From: an uncultured Bacteroidales bacterium
GTDB lineage: Bacteria; Bacteroidota; Bacteroidia; Bacteroidales; P3
Length of the DNA stretch: 64,000 bases
Assembly: GCA_947175635.1 (NCBI GenBank)
Contig: CAMWNM010000004.1
Location: forward strand, 1-64,000
Reading direction: 5' to 3'
A model generated the notes under the pieces. That model was not told the DNA's origin. It searched no databases and was given only the letters and a program-made list of their open reading frames with translations. Every line of letters begins with the position of its first letter. Position 1 is the first letter of the stretch. Shown one piece after another: positions 57,304 through 64,000 of this stretch. Made by a program: the position numbers and the translations under genes.

Positions 57304-58293
57304 CTACTTGTAAAAATTTTTCCGAAAGGCGGAGAACTCGTCTTTACCCCGTACACAGCGCTTCCACCATGCCCGCAGGAAGCCCGTTCCATAACCGACA
57401 AGCTGGATAAAAGAAGCGGCGATGGAAAGCAGGCCTATCTTCAGGCTTTTGTTCTTGACGGAGGCATCTATACCCACCGCCAAAGCGAACAGCAGCAAAA
57501 GCGAAAGAATCCATCTTGAATAAACGGCGCCCGCTATCACCAAAACCACTCCAACGGTAAATACGGCCGGAAGCAGATGCACCAACTTTAAGGATTCCGG
57601 ATATTTTTTATACAGATTGATCCGGGCGATACCCGAGTTATGCACTTGTCTGAAGAATTTCTTCAGATCCGTGCGCCGTTTATGCCACACCCATGCTTCC
57701 GGAAACAGACGGCAGGAATATCCGCCCTTGAAAATCCGGATACTGAAATCGATATCCTCGCCGAAGCGCATTTTTGAAAATCCGCCCAAAGTGCGGTAAA
57801 CCTCCGCGCGGATGCCCATATTGAAACTTCGCGGATAAAATTTGTCCAACTTCTTTTTTCCGCCGCGAATCCCGCCGGTGGTGAAGAAAGAGGTCATGGC
57901 ATAGTTGATGGCCTTCTGAACCGGGGTGAAAGACGGATGCGCCCTGTCGGGTCCGCCGAAAGCGTCGGCAGGTTCCCGCGCCAGTTCCGCCTCAACGGCA
58001 CGGAGATAATTCTCTGGCAGGATACAATCGGAATCCAATACAATCAGGTATTCGCCCTTGCTGCGCTCGGCCCCGTAATTGCGGGTCTGCCCCGGCCCTG
58101 AATTGGACTTTTCGTAATAGCGCACCTCCATCCGGGAAGAATAACGGTCGCATACATCCTTGCAGGGTCGCGTGGAACCGTCTTCCACCACCACCACCTC
58201 AAAGTTCTTCAGGCTTTGTCCGCTCAGGCTCTCCAGCAGCTCCTCCACCTCCTCAGGGCGGTTATAAACCGGTATGATAAAAGAATACAGCAT
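57304..58293 (-). CDS. Family 2 glycosyltransferase, membrane-anchored
   Basis: A 329-residue GT-A enzyme with FIIPVYNRPEEVEELLESL, VVVVEDGSTRP and the metal-binding IVLDSDC. The middle contains FNMGIRAEVYRTLGGFSKMRFGEDIDFSIR, typical of the acceptor-side ED motif. Two C-terminal hydrophobic segments (about 245-300) anchor it in the inner membrane. I chose the ATG at 58293; the GTG used by the ORF track adds five residues. The YfhO-like gene lies 41 nt upstream on the same strand. Together they could glycosylate a lipid-linked or surface polymer; donor and acceptor are unknown. Confidence 0.88.
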   Translation of the reverse strand: MLYSFIIPVYNRPEEVEELLESLSGQSLKNFEVVVVEDGSTRPCKDVCDRYSSRMEVRYYEKSNSGPGQTRNYGAERSKGEYLIVLDSDCILPENYLRAVEAELAREPADAFGGPDRAHPSFTPVQKAINYAMTSFFTTGGIRGGKKKLDKFYPRSFNMGIRAEVYRTLGGFSKMRFGEDIDFSIRIFKGGYSCRLFPEAWVWHKRRTDLKKFFRQVHNSGIARINLYKKYPESLKLVHLLPAVFTVGVVLVIAGAVYSRWILSLLLLFALAVGIDASVKNKSLKIGLLSIAASFIQLVGYGTGFLRAWWKRCVRGKDEFSAFRKNFYK

Positions 58294-58334
58294 TGCACAT
58301 TCCTCCACTTATGCATTCCATCAGGCCATTCGTC

Positions 58335-60782
58335 TCATCGGGATTCCACCGTGGGCGCACCGGCATTCTTTCTCCGCAACGTACCCCATGCGGTCAATCC
58401 CAATATCAACAGCACATTGATCACCGAACCCGCATTGGTAATCGGACCGCTGGCGGCCTTGATCGGATTGCGGCATTTTAATTCCAGCACATGGTTGCCT
58501 TCGGGCAGGGTTACACCGCGCAGGATATAATCGACCCTGTAAAGCGGCACTTCCCGGCCATCCACAAACGCCTTCCATGTTTTGTAATACACTTCCGAGA
58601 ATACGGCCGGACGCTGTGTCGAGGCGGTGTATTCGTATTTGAGCGCATTGGGATAATATTCCACCAGACGGATATTATCCGCGACTGAATCGCCGCCGGG
58701 AAAAACAACCTGACCTACCGCACTTCTCCACACTGTATCGATAACCGCATCCTTGGCGGGATCGAAGTCATAAAGGGCCCTGATCTCCTCATCGGGACTG
58801 TTGACCCAACGGATTTTTTCCACAAACCATGCATTTCCCAATGCCGCCACATTACGCTGCACGGTAGGCTGACCGGAAGCGTCGGGCGCGATGAAATAAC
58901 GGGTATTGAGCATATTGAGCACTTTCACATTCAGATTGTGCGAAAGATGATAATCGATGATATCCTGATAGCGCCGCATCTTGATGGGACTGTACCCCCC
59001 CACGGATTTGTGGAAACGGGAGGTGGAGGCATCGTTAAAGGTGTTCACCGTTACGTTGAACACCCTGTAATCGGGATCCGTATCGGCCAGAATCATATTG
59101 TCCAATGCCGTGGGCAGCACCGTATTTACCGAACGGGCGGAAAGAAAGCTATGATCGCCCACATACTTGCGGTCAAGCTGCCACAAATCCACCAATACGA
59201 ATATCAAGAGAAGGGCGATGATCCGACCGGGCGCGAAACCGCGTTTGAGATAAAGCCAAAGCGTTCCCGCCGCCAAGGCGATAAAGAGCAATGAACGGAG
59301 CGCGCTGCCCGTAAGAAGTGCGGCCCTGTCCGCATATACAGCCTGCATAATCCAATCGGGAAGCTGGTAGGCGGCATCTGTTGCCCCCGAAAAATCAAAG
59401 ATGCTTTTGCCGAACAAGGCAAAGAAAAGACAAATGCCGCCCGTAATGCCGGCCGCATAGAGCAGATCACGGGTGTACCGTTGTTTTTCCTGCGGGTTGT
59501 CGAGCAATGTCTTTACCGCCAGCACCGCCAGCACCACCATCGAAAGCTCGGCCATCACCAAGGCCATGGAAGGCGTACGGAAACGGTTGTAGAGAGGCAG
59601 ATGGTCAAAAAGAAAATTATTGAAACCTGGCAGATTACGCCCCCAGGAGAGCAGGAGCGAAAGCGCCGTAACTGCCAGAAGCCACCATTTTTCAGGCCCT
59701 TTCACCACAAAAAGTCCCAACAGAAACAGAAAGCAGATAACGGCCCCCATGTAAACCGGGCCCGCCGTAAAAGGTTGGTCGCCCCAATACATGGGTGCAT
59801 TCTGGGCGAAAGCCGTCTGTCCGCTCGGACGCAACAGCTGATACAACTCCGAATCCTCGCCCAGGCGATAATGGCTGCTGCCGCCATAAAAACCGGGAAT
59901 CAACAAGGTAAAACTTTCCATTTTACCGTAACTCCACTGAAAGGCATAGTCCCTTTCCAAGCCTGCGCTTTCGGATTTTCCTTCGGCGTTTTGCTGCAGT
60001 ACGCTGCCCCCGCGCATGGTGTCTTTGCTGTAATCGTATGTTACCCACCAAGCCCCCAAAGAGGGAAGAAGTGAAATCAAAGCCATGGCCACCGCCACCA
60101 CCCCGCCTTTAAGGTAAGTTTTCATACGCTTGTTGCGGAAAGCGTCCACCGCATAGGCGATCGCCACGATAACCAGTATCATCAACAGGTAGTAGGTTAT
60201 CTGCTGATGGGAATACATGATATGCAGCCCCGTGAACACCAATGTGGTCAATGCCCCCCAGATGTATCGGCCTTTGAAACAGAGTATCACACCGGCCACA
60301 ATCGGGGCCATGCAGGCCATCGCCCAACATTTGTTGGCATGACCGGCATCGATGATAAGGATGTTGTAGGTGGAAAACGCATACGCTACTGCACCGATGA
60401 CGGAAAGCCATGAACGACACCCCAGCACGCAAAGAAGGATGTAAAATCCCAGCATATAGAAAAACAGTATGCCGGCGTGAAGCACGGGCAATCCCCCCAT
60501 CACGACCCGTCCCAGTTTCGAATAGACGTTCACGCCTTCCGAGCCCGTATTGGGCATCCCGCCGAACAGCATATTGCTCCAATCGGTATGTTGACCGGTG
60601 GCTTTCACACAATCCCGGTCTTCCTGATGAATGCCATACACGCTATGGACGTCGCTCTGCCCCATCGACTTGTTCTGAAAGATCAGAGGCGCGAAATATC
60701 CCGCACTCAACACAAAAAAGATCAAAATCGCCCATACATGCGGCAGACTCCTTTTCACCAACGGTTTCACATCCATATTCAT
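58335..60782 (-). CDS. YfhO-family membrane protein
   Basis: An 815-residue polytopic inner membrane protein with about a dozen hydrophobic helices, a long loop following the first helix (YFAPLIFQNKSMGQSDVHSVYG) and a C-terminal extracytoplasmic domain (about 600-780). The plan fits the YfhO family, GT-C-like proteins that transfer sugars to cell-surface polymers in some Firmicutes. The last 20 residues form another helix and a basic tail. The start is either of two close ATGs (60782 or 60776). Its promoter carries a perfect dyad. It heads the operon with the GT2 gene. Confidence 0.88.
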   Translation of the reverse strand: MNMDVKPLVKRSLPHVWAILIFFVLSAGYFAPLIFQNKSMGQSDVHSVYGIHQEDRDCVKATGQHTDWSNMLFGGMPNTGSEGVNVYSKLGRVVMGGLPVLHAGILFFYMLGFYILLCVLGCRSWLSVIGAVAYAFSTYNILIIDAGHANKCWAMACMAPIVAGVILCFKGRYIWGALTTLVFTGLHIMYSHQQITYYLLMILVIVAIAYAVDAFRNKRMKTYLKGGVVAVAMALISLLPSLGAWWVTYDYSKDTMRGGSVLQQNAEGKSESAGLERDYAFQWSYGKMESFTLLIPGFYGGSSHYRLGEDSELYQLLRPSGQTAFAQNAPMYWGDQPFTAGPVYMGAVICFLFLLGLFVVKGPEKWWLLAVTALSLLLSWGRNLPGFNNFLFDHLPLYNRFRTPSMALVMAELSMVVLAVLAVKTLLDNPQEKQRYTRDLLYAAGITGGICLFFALFGKSIFDFSGATDAAYQLPDWIMQAVYADRAALLTGSALRSLLFIALAAGTLWLYLKRGFAPGRIIALLLIFVLVDLWQLDRKYVGDHSFLSARSVNTVLPTALDNMILADTDPDYRVFNVTVNTFNDASTSRFHKSVGGYSPIKMRRYQDIIDYHLSHNLNVKVLNMLNTRYFIAPDASGQPTVQRNVAALGNAWFVEKIRWVNSPDEEIRALYDFDPAKDAVIDTVWRSAVGQVVFPGGDSVADNIRLVEYYPNALKYEYTASTQRPAVFSEVYYKTWKAFVDGREVPLYRVDYILRGVTLPEGNHVLELKCRNPIKAASGPITNAGSVINVLLILGLTAWGTLRRKNAGAPTVESR

Positions 60783-60801
60783 CTCGCTGTTTTTTATATG
60801 C

Positions 60802-60837
60802 AGACGCAAAGGTAAACAGATTCGCTCCTTTGCGTCT
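60802..60837 (-). promoter_or_regulatory. yfhO promoter with perfect dyad
   Basis: AGACGCAAAGG (60802-60812) and CCTTTGCGTCT (60827-60837) form a perfect 11-bp inverted repeat around a 14-nt centre. The reverse-strand -7 box TACCTTTG (60807-60814) is embedded in the left arm, 25 nt before the yfhO start. A regulator binding the dyad would block the promoter. Confidence 0.55.
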
Positions 60838-60855
60838 TCTTTTTGCGGTAAAATA

Positions 60856-60885
60856 TTGCGGTTACAAAAAAAAAGCCTATTTTTG
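60856..60885 (+). promoter_or_regulatory. tRNA-Gln promoter
   Basis: TTG at 60856-60858, a 19-nt spacer and TATTTTTG at 60878-60885 match the Bacteroidetes consensus. The tRNA starts 15 nt after the -7 box. Confidence 0.65.
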
Positions 60886-60900
60886 CCCCCTGTTTCCGAT

Positions 60901-60971
60901 TGGCCAATGGTGTAACGGTAACACAACAGATTTTGGTTCTGTTATTCTGGGTTCGAATCCCGGTTGGCCAA
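60901..60971 (+). tRNA. tRNA-Gln (anticodon TTG)
   Basis: A complete cloverleaf can be drawn. The acceptor stem is TGGCCAA with TTGGCCA and discriminator A. The anticodon stem ACAGA/TCTGT closes the loop TTTTGGT with anticodon TTG, which reads CAA and CAG. The T arm is CTGGG-TTCGAAT-CCCGG. The CCA end is not encoded. The gene has its own promoter and stands alone. Confidence 0.96.
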
Positions 60972-60981
60972 CTTTCTTTCC

Positions 60982-61437
60982 TTATTCTCCCAATTTCAAG
61001 TATTCCCTCACATCCAGCACGTCTTTCACGATAAAGGCGTAAGGATAGTCTTGCTTGAGCTCACGCAAAAAGAAACCGGCTTCTATCCTGTGTGTAAAAT
61101 TGCCTGCTTTCACTTTGAAGTAAGGCTCTTCAAACAAGATATAACTTTTGTATTCGGGATACACCATATCAAAATCCGCCTTGGCTTCGATAGCCGCCGT
61201 TTTGGATCGGTTTCCGCTTTGAGAGAACAACAGCACCCGATAGCCTGCGTCACGATATTGGATTCTGTAATCCATATTGTTCACCAACAAGGTATCCACC
61301 TGAGCGGGATATTCTATATGGGAAAGCACCGACGGCAATACCGCCGTACCCGTTTGCGGAAACACATCCGCTGTCTGCGCCTTGAGCGCATTTACGCCCA
61401 AAAACAGAAAAAGAATCAAAAACGCTTTATTTTTCAT
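60982..61437 (-). CDS. SPOR-like domain secreted protein
   Basis: A 151-residue protein with a signal peptide (MKNKAFLILFLFLGVNALKAQ) and one SPOR-like domain (about 70-150). The pattern YRVLLFSQSG, an Ala/Lys helix, YKSYILFEEPYFKVKAGNF and a final YAFIVKDV is typical. SPOR domains bind denuded peptidoglycan glycan strands, so it is probably periplasmic or lipid-side wall-associated. I start it at 61437; the 54 upstream residues in the ORF track come from the end of the neighbouring peptidase gene read in another frame. It lies 20 nt after that gene, on the same strand. Confidence 0.82.
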   Translation of the reverse strand: MKNKAFLILFLFLGVNALKAQTADVFPQTGTAVLPSVLSHIEYPAQVDTLLVNNMDYRIQYRDAGYRVLLFSQSGNRSKTAAIEAKADFDMVYPEYKSYILFEEPYFKVKAGNFTHRIEAGFFLRELKQDYPYAFIVKDVLDVREYLKLGE

Positions 61438-61457
61438 GACTTTCGCTAATGCAAGAT

Positions 61458-62717
61458 TTATAAATCGCCCGCGCCTACGGTAACGGAACAGAAGTTGTTG
61501 AGATCGAACCAACGTATGGCCGTACGGCGTATCTGCGCGGGGGTGATGGAAAACAAGGTTTCTTCGTTCCTTTGATAAAACTCGGGGCCGATACCGCATT
61601 GGATAAAGAATTTCATACGCTCGGCAATATCGAAGGTTCCGTCCAGATCCCGCATGAAATCCCCCATAAACGACTGGCGGACCAATTCCAGCTCCGACAC
61701 CGGAATCTCTTTCTTCTGCAAGGCGGATATCTCCTTCTCTATTTCAACAAAAACCTTCCGCACGCAATCGGCCTTCACTTCCGAACTTATCATCCATACC
61801 GGCTTGTAGCGCAATGGCACGATATAAGAAGAAATACCGTAGGTATAGCCCTTTTCTTCGCGGATATTGCGCATCAGACGGGAACCGAAATACCCGCCCA
61901 GCACATAATCGGCAATCTTGAAATCAGCAAAACCCTCGTCCTTGAAGCTGCAAATCGGCATCCCGATACGCACCGACGCCTGCAAGGAATCTTTCATCTC
62001 GATATCCTTTCGCCTTTCCGCGGGCAGAAACACCTGCATGCCTTCTCCTGCCAACAGATCGGCGGCCGCTCCGCTCCAGTCCCCGCCGCCGAAACTTTGA
62101 TCAAGCAACTTCAGATGCCGCTCGGTATAGCCGCCGGCCAACACGATCTTGCAGTTTTCAGAAACATAGTACCGTTTGTAAAAACCCGTGAGATCCTCGC
62201 GTTTCAAAGCCGCGAAGTCGGATTCCTCCACCACCCTTCCATAAGGATGCCCGGGGCCGAACACCAACGAATAAAACGCCCGGCGCGAAACTTCCGACAC
62301 CTTCCGGTTATTGACCAGAAACCGCCGGTGATTCTTACGGAGATACGTATCGATTTCCTCTTGCGGAAATACGGAATGTTTCAAGGCCTCCTGGCAAAAG
62401 GGAATAATCTGCTCGAAATAGCGGCTCAGGCAGTAAAAAACAACCGATGCCTGATCCCTGTCGGGATAGCGTTCGATATAGGCGCCGTAATAATCCAGCT
62501 GTTCCGAAAGCGCATCGGCCGTAAAGTGCCGCGTACCGGCACCTATCAACGAACAGCAGGCGGCGGCCTGCATGGCTTTCTGCTGAAAATAACTGCCCGC
62601 TTCAAAAATAAACTCCAAACGCACCAATTCCAATTCCGAATCGGGAAAACCGTAAACCGGCACACCATTGGTCAGATGCCGGGTCTCAGGCTGCAATTTT
62701 GAATAATCGAATTTCAT
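61458..62717 (-). CDS. M16-family subunit without the zinc motif
   Basis: A 419-residue protein of the M16 (pitrilysin/processing peptidase) fold. The HxxEH zinc-binding motif expected near residue 55 is missing (ACCSLIGAGTRHF). It keeps the second M16 hallmark, an Arg/Tyr pair in GSRLMRNIREEKGYTYG, which contributes to the active site of the partner subunit in heterodimeric M16B enzymes. The gene follows its catalytic partner by 19 nt. No signal peptide is visible, so the complex is probably cytoplasmic. Confidence 0.9.
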   Translation of the reverse strand: MKFDYSKLQPETRHLTNGVPVYGFPDSELELVRLEFIFEAGSYFQQKAMQAAACCSLIGAGTRHFTADALSEQLDYYGAYIERYPDRDQASVVFYCLSRYFEQIIPFCQEALKHSVFPQEEIDTYLRKNHRRFLVNNRKVSEVSRRAFYSLVFGPGHPYGRVVEESDFAALKREDLTGFYKRYYVSENCKIVLAGGYTERHLKLLDQSFGGGDWSGAAADLLAGEGMQVFLPAERRKDIEMKDSLQASVRIGMPICSFKDEGFADFKIADYVLGGYFGSRLMRNIREEKGYTYGISSYIVPLRYKPVWMISSEVKADCVRKVFVEIEKEISALQKKEIPVSELELVRQSFMGDFMRDLDGTFDIAERMKFFIQCGIGPEFYQRNEETLFSITPAQIRRTAIRWFDLNNFCSVTVGAGDL

Positions 62718-62736
62718 GGCGATCCTTTAAATGGAA

Positions 62737-63978
62737 TTATTTTTTTGCCTGATAATACAAGGTGCTGCTGTTGGCGGGCGTCAGACAACGCTTCACCGCT
62801 TCCTGGATCTGCAAGGCCGTTACCCCCCGGTACCTGCCGTCTTCTGCGTTCAAGGCTGCCGCCGAACCCATCAGTTCGAAATACCCCAGATTCATGGCCT
62901 TGTCGATCGCTTTCATGTTCGAAAACAAAAGTGCCGTTTCCAGTTTGTTCTTTACCTTTTCCAACTCGCTTTCCCGTACCGGTTCAAGCATCAGTCGTTC
63001 TATTTCCTGATTAACGGCATCTTCGGCGCGGGCAAAGTCCACCCCTTCCTCCAAAAAGCCCGACACAAGGAACATACCCGGTTCGATATCGCCCGAGACA
63101 TAGGCGTTGATGCTGTTGAACAGCTTCTTTTCCTTTACCAATGATGTATAGAAACGGGATGATTCCCCATTGGAAAGGATATCGGAAACAAGGTCGAACA
63201 CATAAAAATCATCGCTCATGCGCGGCCCCATATGAAAGGTCTTGTATATGGCATCTGCCGGTACCTTCCGGCCTACGGTCTTGGTACGGGCCTTGGTCTG
63301 AACCGGTTCCTGCGGCAAACGGCGGGGGGGACGGTTACCCTTCGGAATGGCACCGAACCACTGACGGGCCATCTCGAAAACCGCATCGGCCTCCACCGGA
63401 CCGGCCACGGTAAGGATAGCGTTGTCGGGTTTGTAGAATGTGTTGTAGAACGATTTCACTTCCGCCAGCGTTACCTGCTCGATATGCTCTATCTTTTTGC
63501 CGATGGTTGACCATGCGTAAGGATGTTTCCGATAGCACAGCGGCCGTACCAGAAGATCCGAATCTCCGTAAGGCTGATTGAGGCAACGCTCTTTAAACTC
63601 TTCTATCACCACCCCTTTCTGCACCTCCAGCTTCCGGGGAGTAAGGGTCAGATCCCGCATCCGGTCGCTCTCTACCCGGAAAGCCACTTGCAGCGCGTCG
63701 GGCGGAACGGTGATGTAGTAGTTGGTGAAATCGTTGTTGGTGAAAGCATTGTTGGATGCCCCCACCTTTTCCAGTTCCATGTCGAAATCCTTCACGTTTT
63801 TGGATCCGCCGAACATCAAATGTTCAAAAAGATGCGCAAATCCCGTGCGTTGCGGATCTTCGTCTTTAGCCCCCACATCGTAGATAAGGTTGAATGCCAC
63901 CATAGCCGTGCTGCGGTCGGTATGCACCAACACTTTCAAACCGTTGTCTAAAACGGTTTCACGATAGTTTATCTGCAT
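62737..63978 (-). CDS. M16-family zinc metallopeptidase, catalytic subunit
   Basis: A 413-residue M16 peptidase with the inverted zinc motif HLFEH (GFAHLFEHLMFGGSKN). The third ligand is probably the glutamate of VVIEEFKE downstream. The C-terminal half has SSRFYTSLVKEKKLFNS, where the Tyr of the usual Arg/Tyr pair is absent. It thus complements the neighbouring subunit, and the two should form one active enzyme that degrades peptides in an enclosed chamber. No signal peptide is visible. The start ATG lies 22 nt inside the window end, so the promoter is not seen. Confidence 0.93.
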   Translation of the reverse strand: MQINYRETVLDNGLKVLVHTDRSTAMVAFNLIYDVGAKDEDPQRTGFAHLFEHLMFGGSKNVKDFDMELEKVGASNNAFTNNDFTNYYITVPPDALQVAFRVESDRMRDLTLTPRKLEVQKGVVIEEFKERCLNQPYGDSDLLVRPLCYRKHPYAWSTIGKKIEHIEQVTLAEVKSFYNTFYKPDNAILTVAGPVEADAVFEMARQWFGAIPKGNRPPRRLPQEPVQTKARTKTVGRKVPADAIYKTFHMGPRMSDDFYVFDLVSDILSNGESSRFYTSLVKEKKLFNSINAYVSGDIEPGMFLVSGFLEEGVDFARAEDAVNQEIERLMLEPVRESELEKVKNKLETALLFSNMKAIDKAMNLGYFELMGSAAALNAEDGRYRGVTALQIQEAVKRCLTPANSSTLYYQAKK

Positions 63979-64000
63979 AGGTCTTTCCCTATATCTTTTC

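Overview
The window reads as an ordinary chromosomal segment of a Bacteroidota species, most likely order Bacteroidales. The evidence is: a fused MurF-alanine racemase, a BT_3928-type protein next to tpiA, GldH, a 2431-residue SprA, a TonB receptor/DUF4249 pair, and repeated promoters of the Bacteroidetes type (TTG, about 20 nt, TAnnTTTG). Genes are dense on both strands. I see no insertion sequence, phage, integrase, CRISPR array or rRNA. One tRNA (Gln, anticodon TTG) is present.

Layout. 0-7.4 kb: enolase, a patatin/BamA-like outer membrane phospholipase, then a reverse-strand TonB receptor/DUF4249 lipoprotein pair. 7.5-13 kb: a forward operon of DNA polymerase III delta', a PSP1/RicT protein, GldH and PBP1A. 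13-22.2 kb: a reverse-strand run (serine dehydratase, O-methyltransferase, DUF2461, RecA, small Cys/His-rich membrane protein, leucyl aminopeptidase, PdxA-like protein, MurF-Alr). 22.5-36.1 kb: the accessory-looking part. It is a forward operon of a TolC-like protein, an HlyD-like adaptor, a TackOD1 zinc-domain protein, a processive-type family 2 glycosyltransferase and two tandem paralogous lipoproteins. A terminator follows, then a hybrid histidine kinase and a short protein pairing a degenerate H-box with a receiver. 36.2-39.8 kb: reverse operon DUF1599, BT_3928, tpiA, prmA. 39.9-41.6 kb: folP and the c-di-AMP synthase gene cdaA. 41.6-51.2 kb (reverse): ychF broken by an in-frame TAA, gcvH, sprA, ruvA. 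51.4-56.1 kb: ftsK and lolA, facing ribBA. 56.3-64 kb: corA, a GT2/YfhO membrane glycosylation-type pair, tRNA-Gln, a SPOR protein and a complementary pair of M16 peptidases.

Most genes serve cell-envelope construction, DNA maintenance and central metabolism. The best candidate for an undescribed system is the 22.5-36.1 kb locus. Its parts would build a polymer at the inner membrane (GT2), carry it across the envelope (HlyD and TolC homologues), control the step with a zinc-containing cytoplasmic protein, decorate the surface with two beta-propeller/FISUMP-like lipoproteins, and sense a periplasmic signal through an adjacent kinase. The product and the regulatory link are inferred, not shown. 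Other points worth checking are the nonsense codon in ychF, a PdxA homologue that has lost its three metal-binding histidines, and several symmetrical promoter arrangements.
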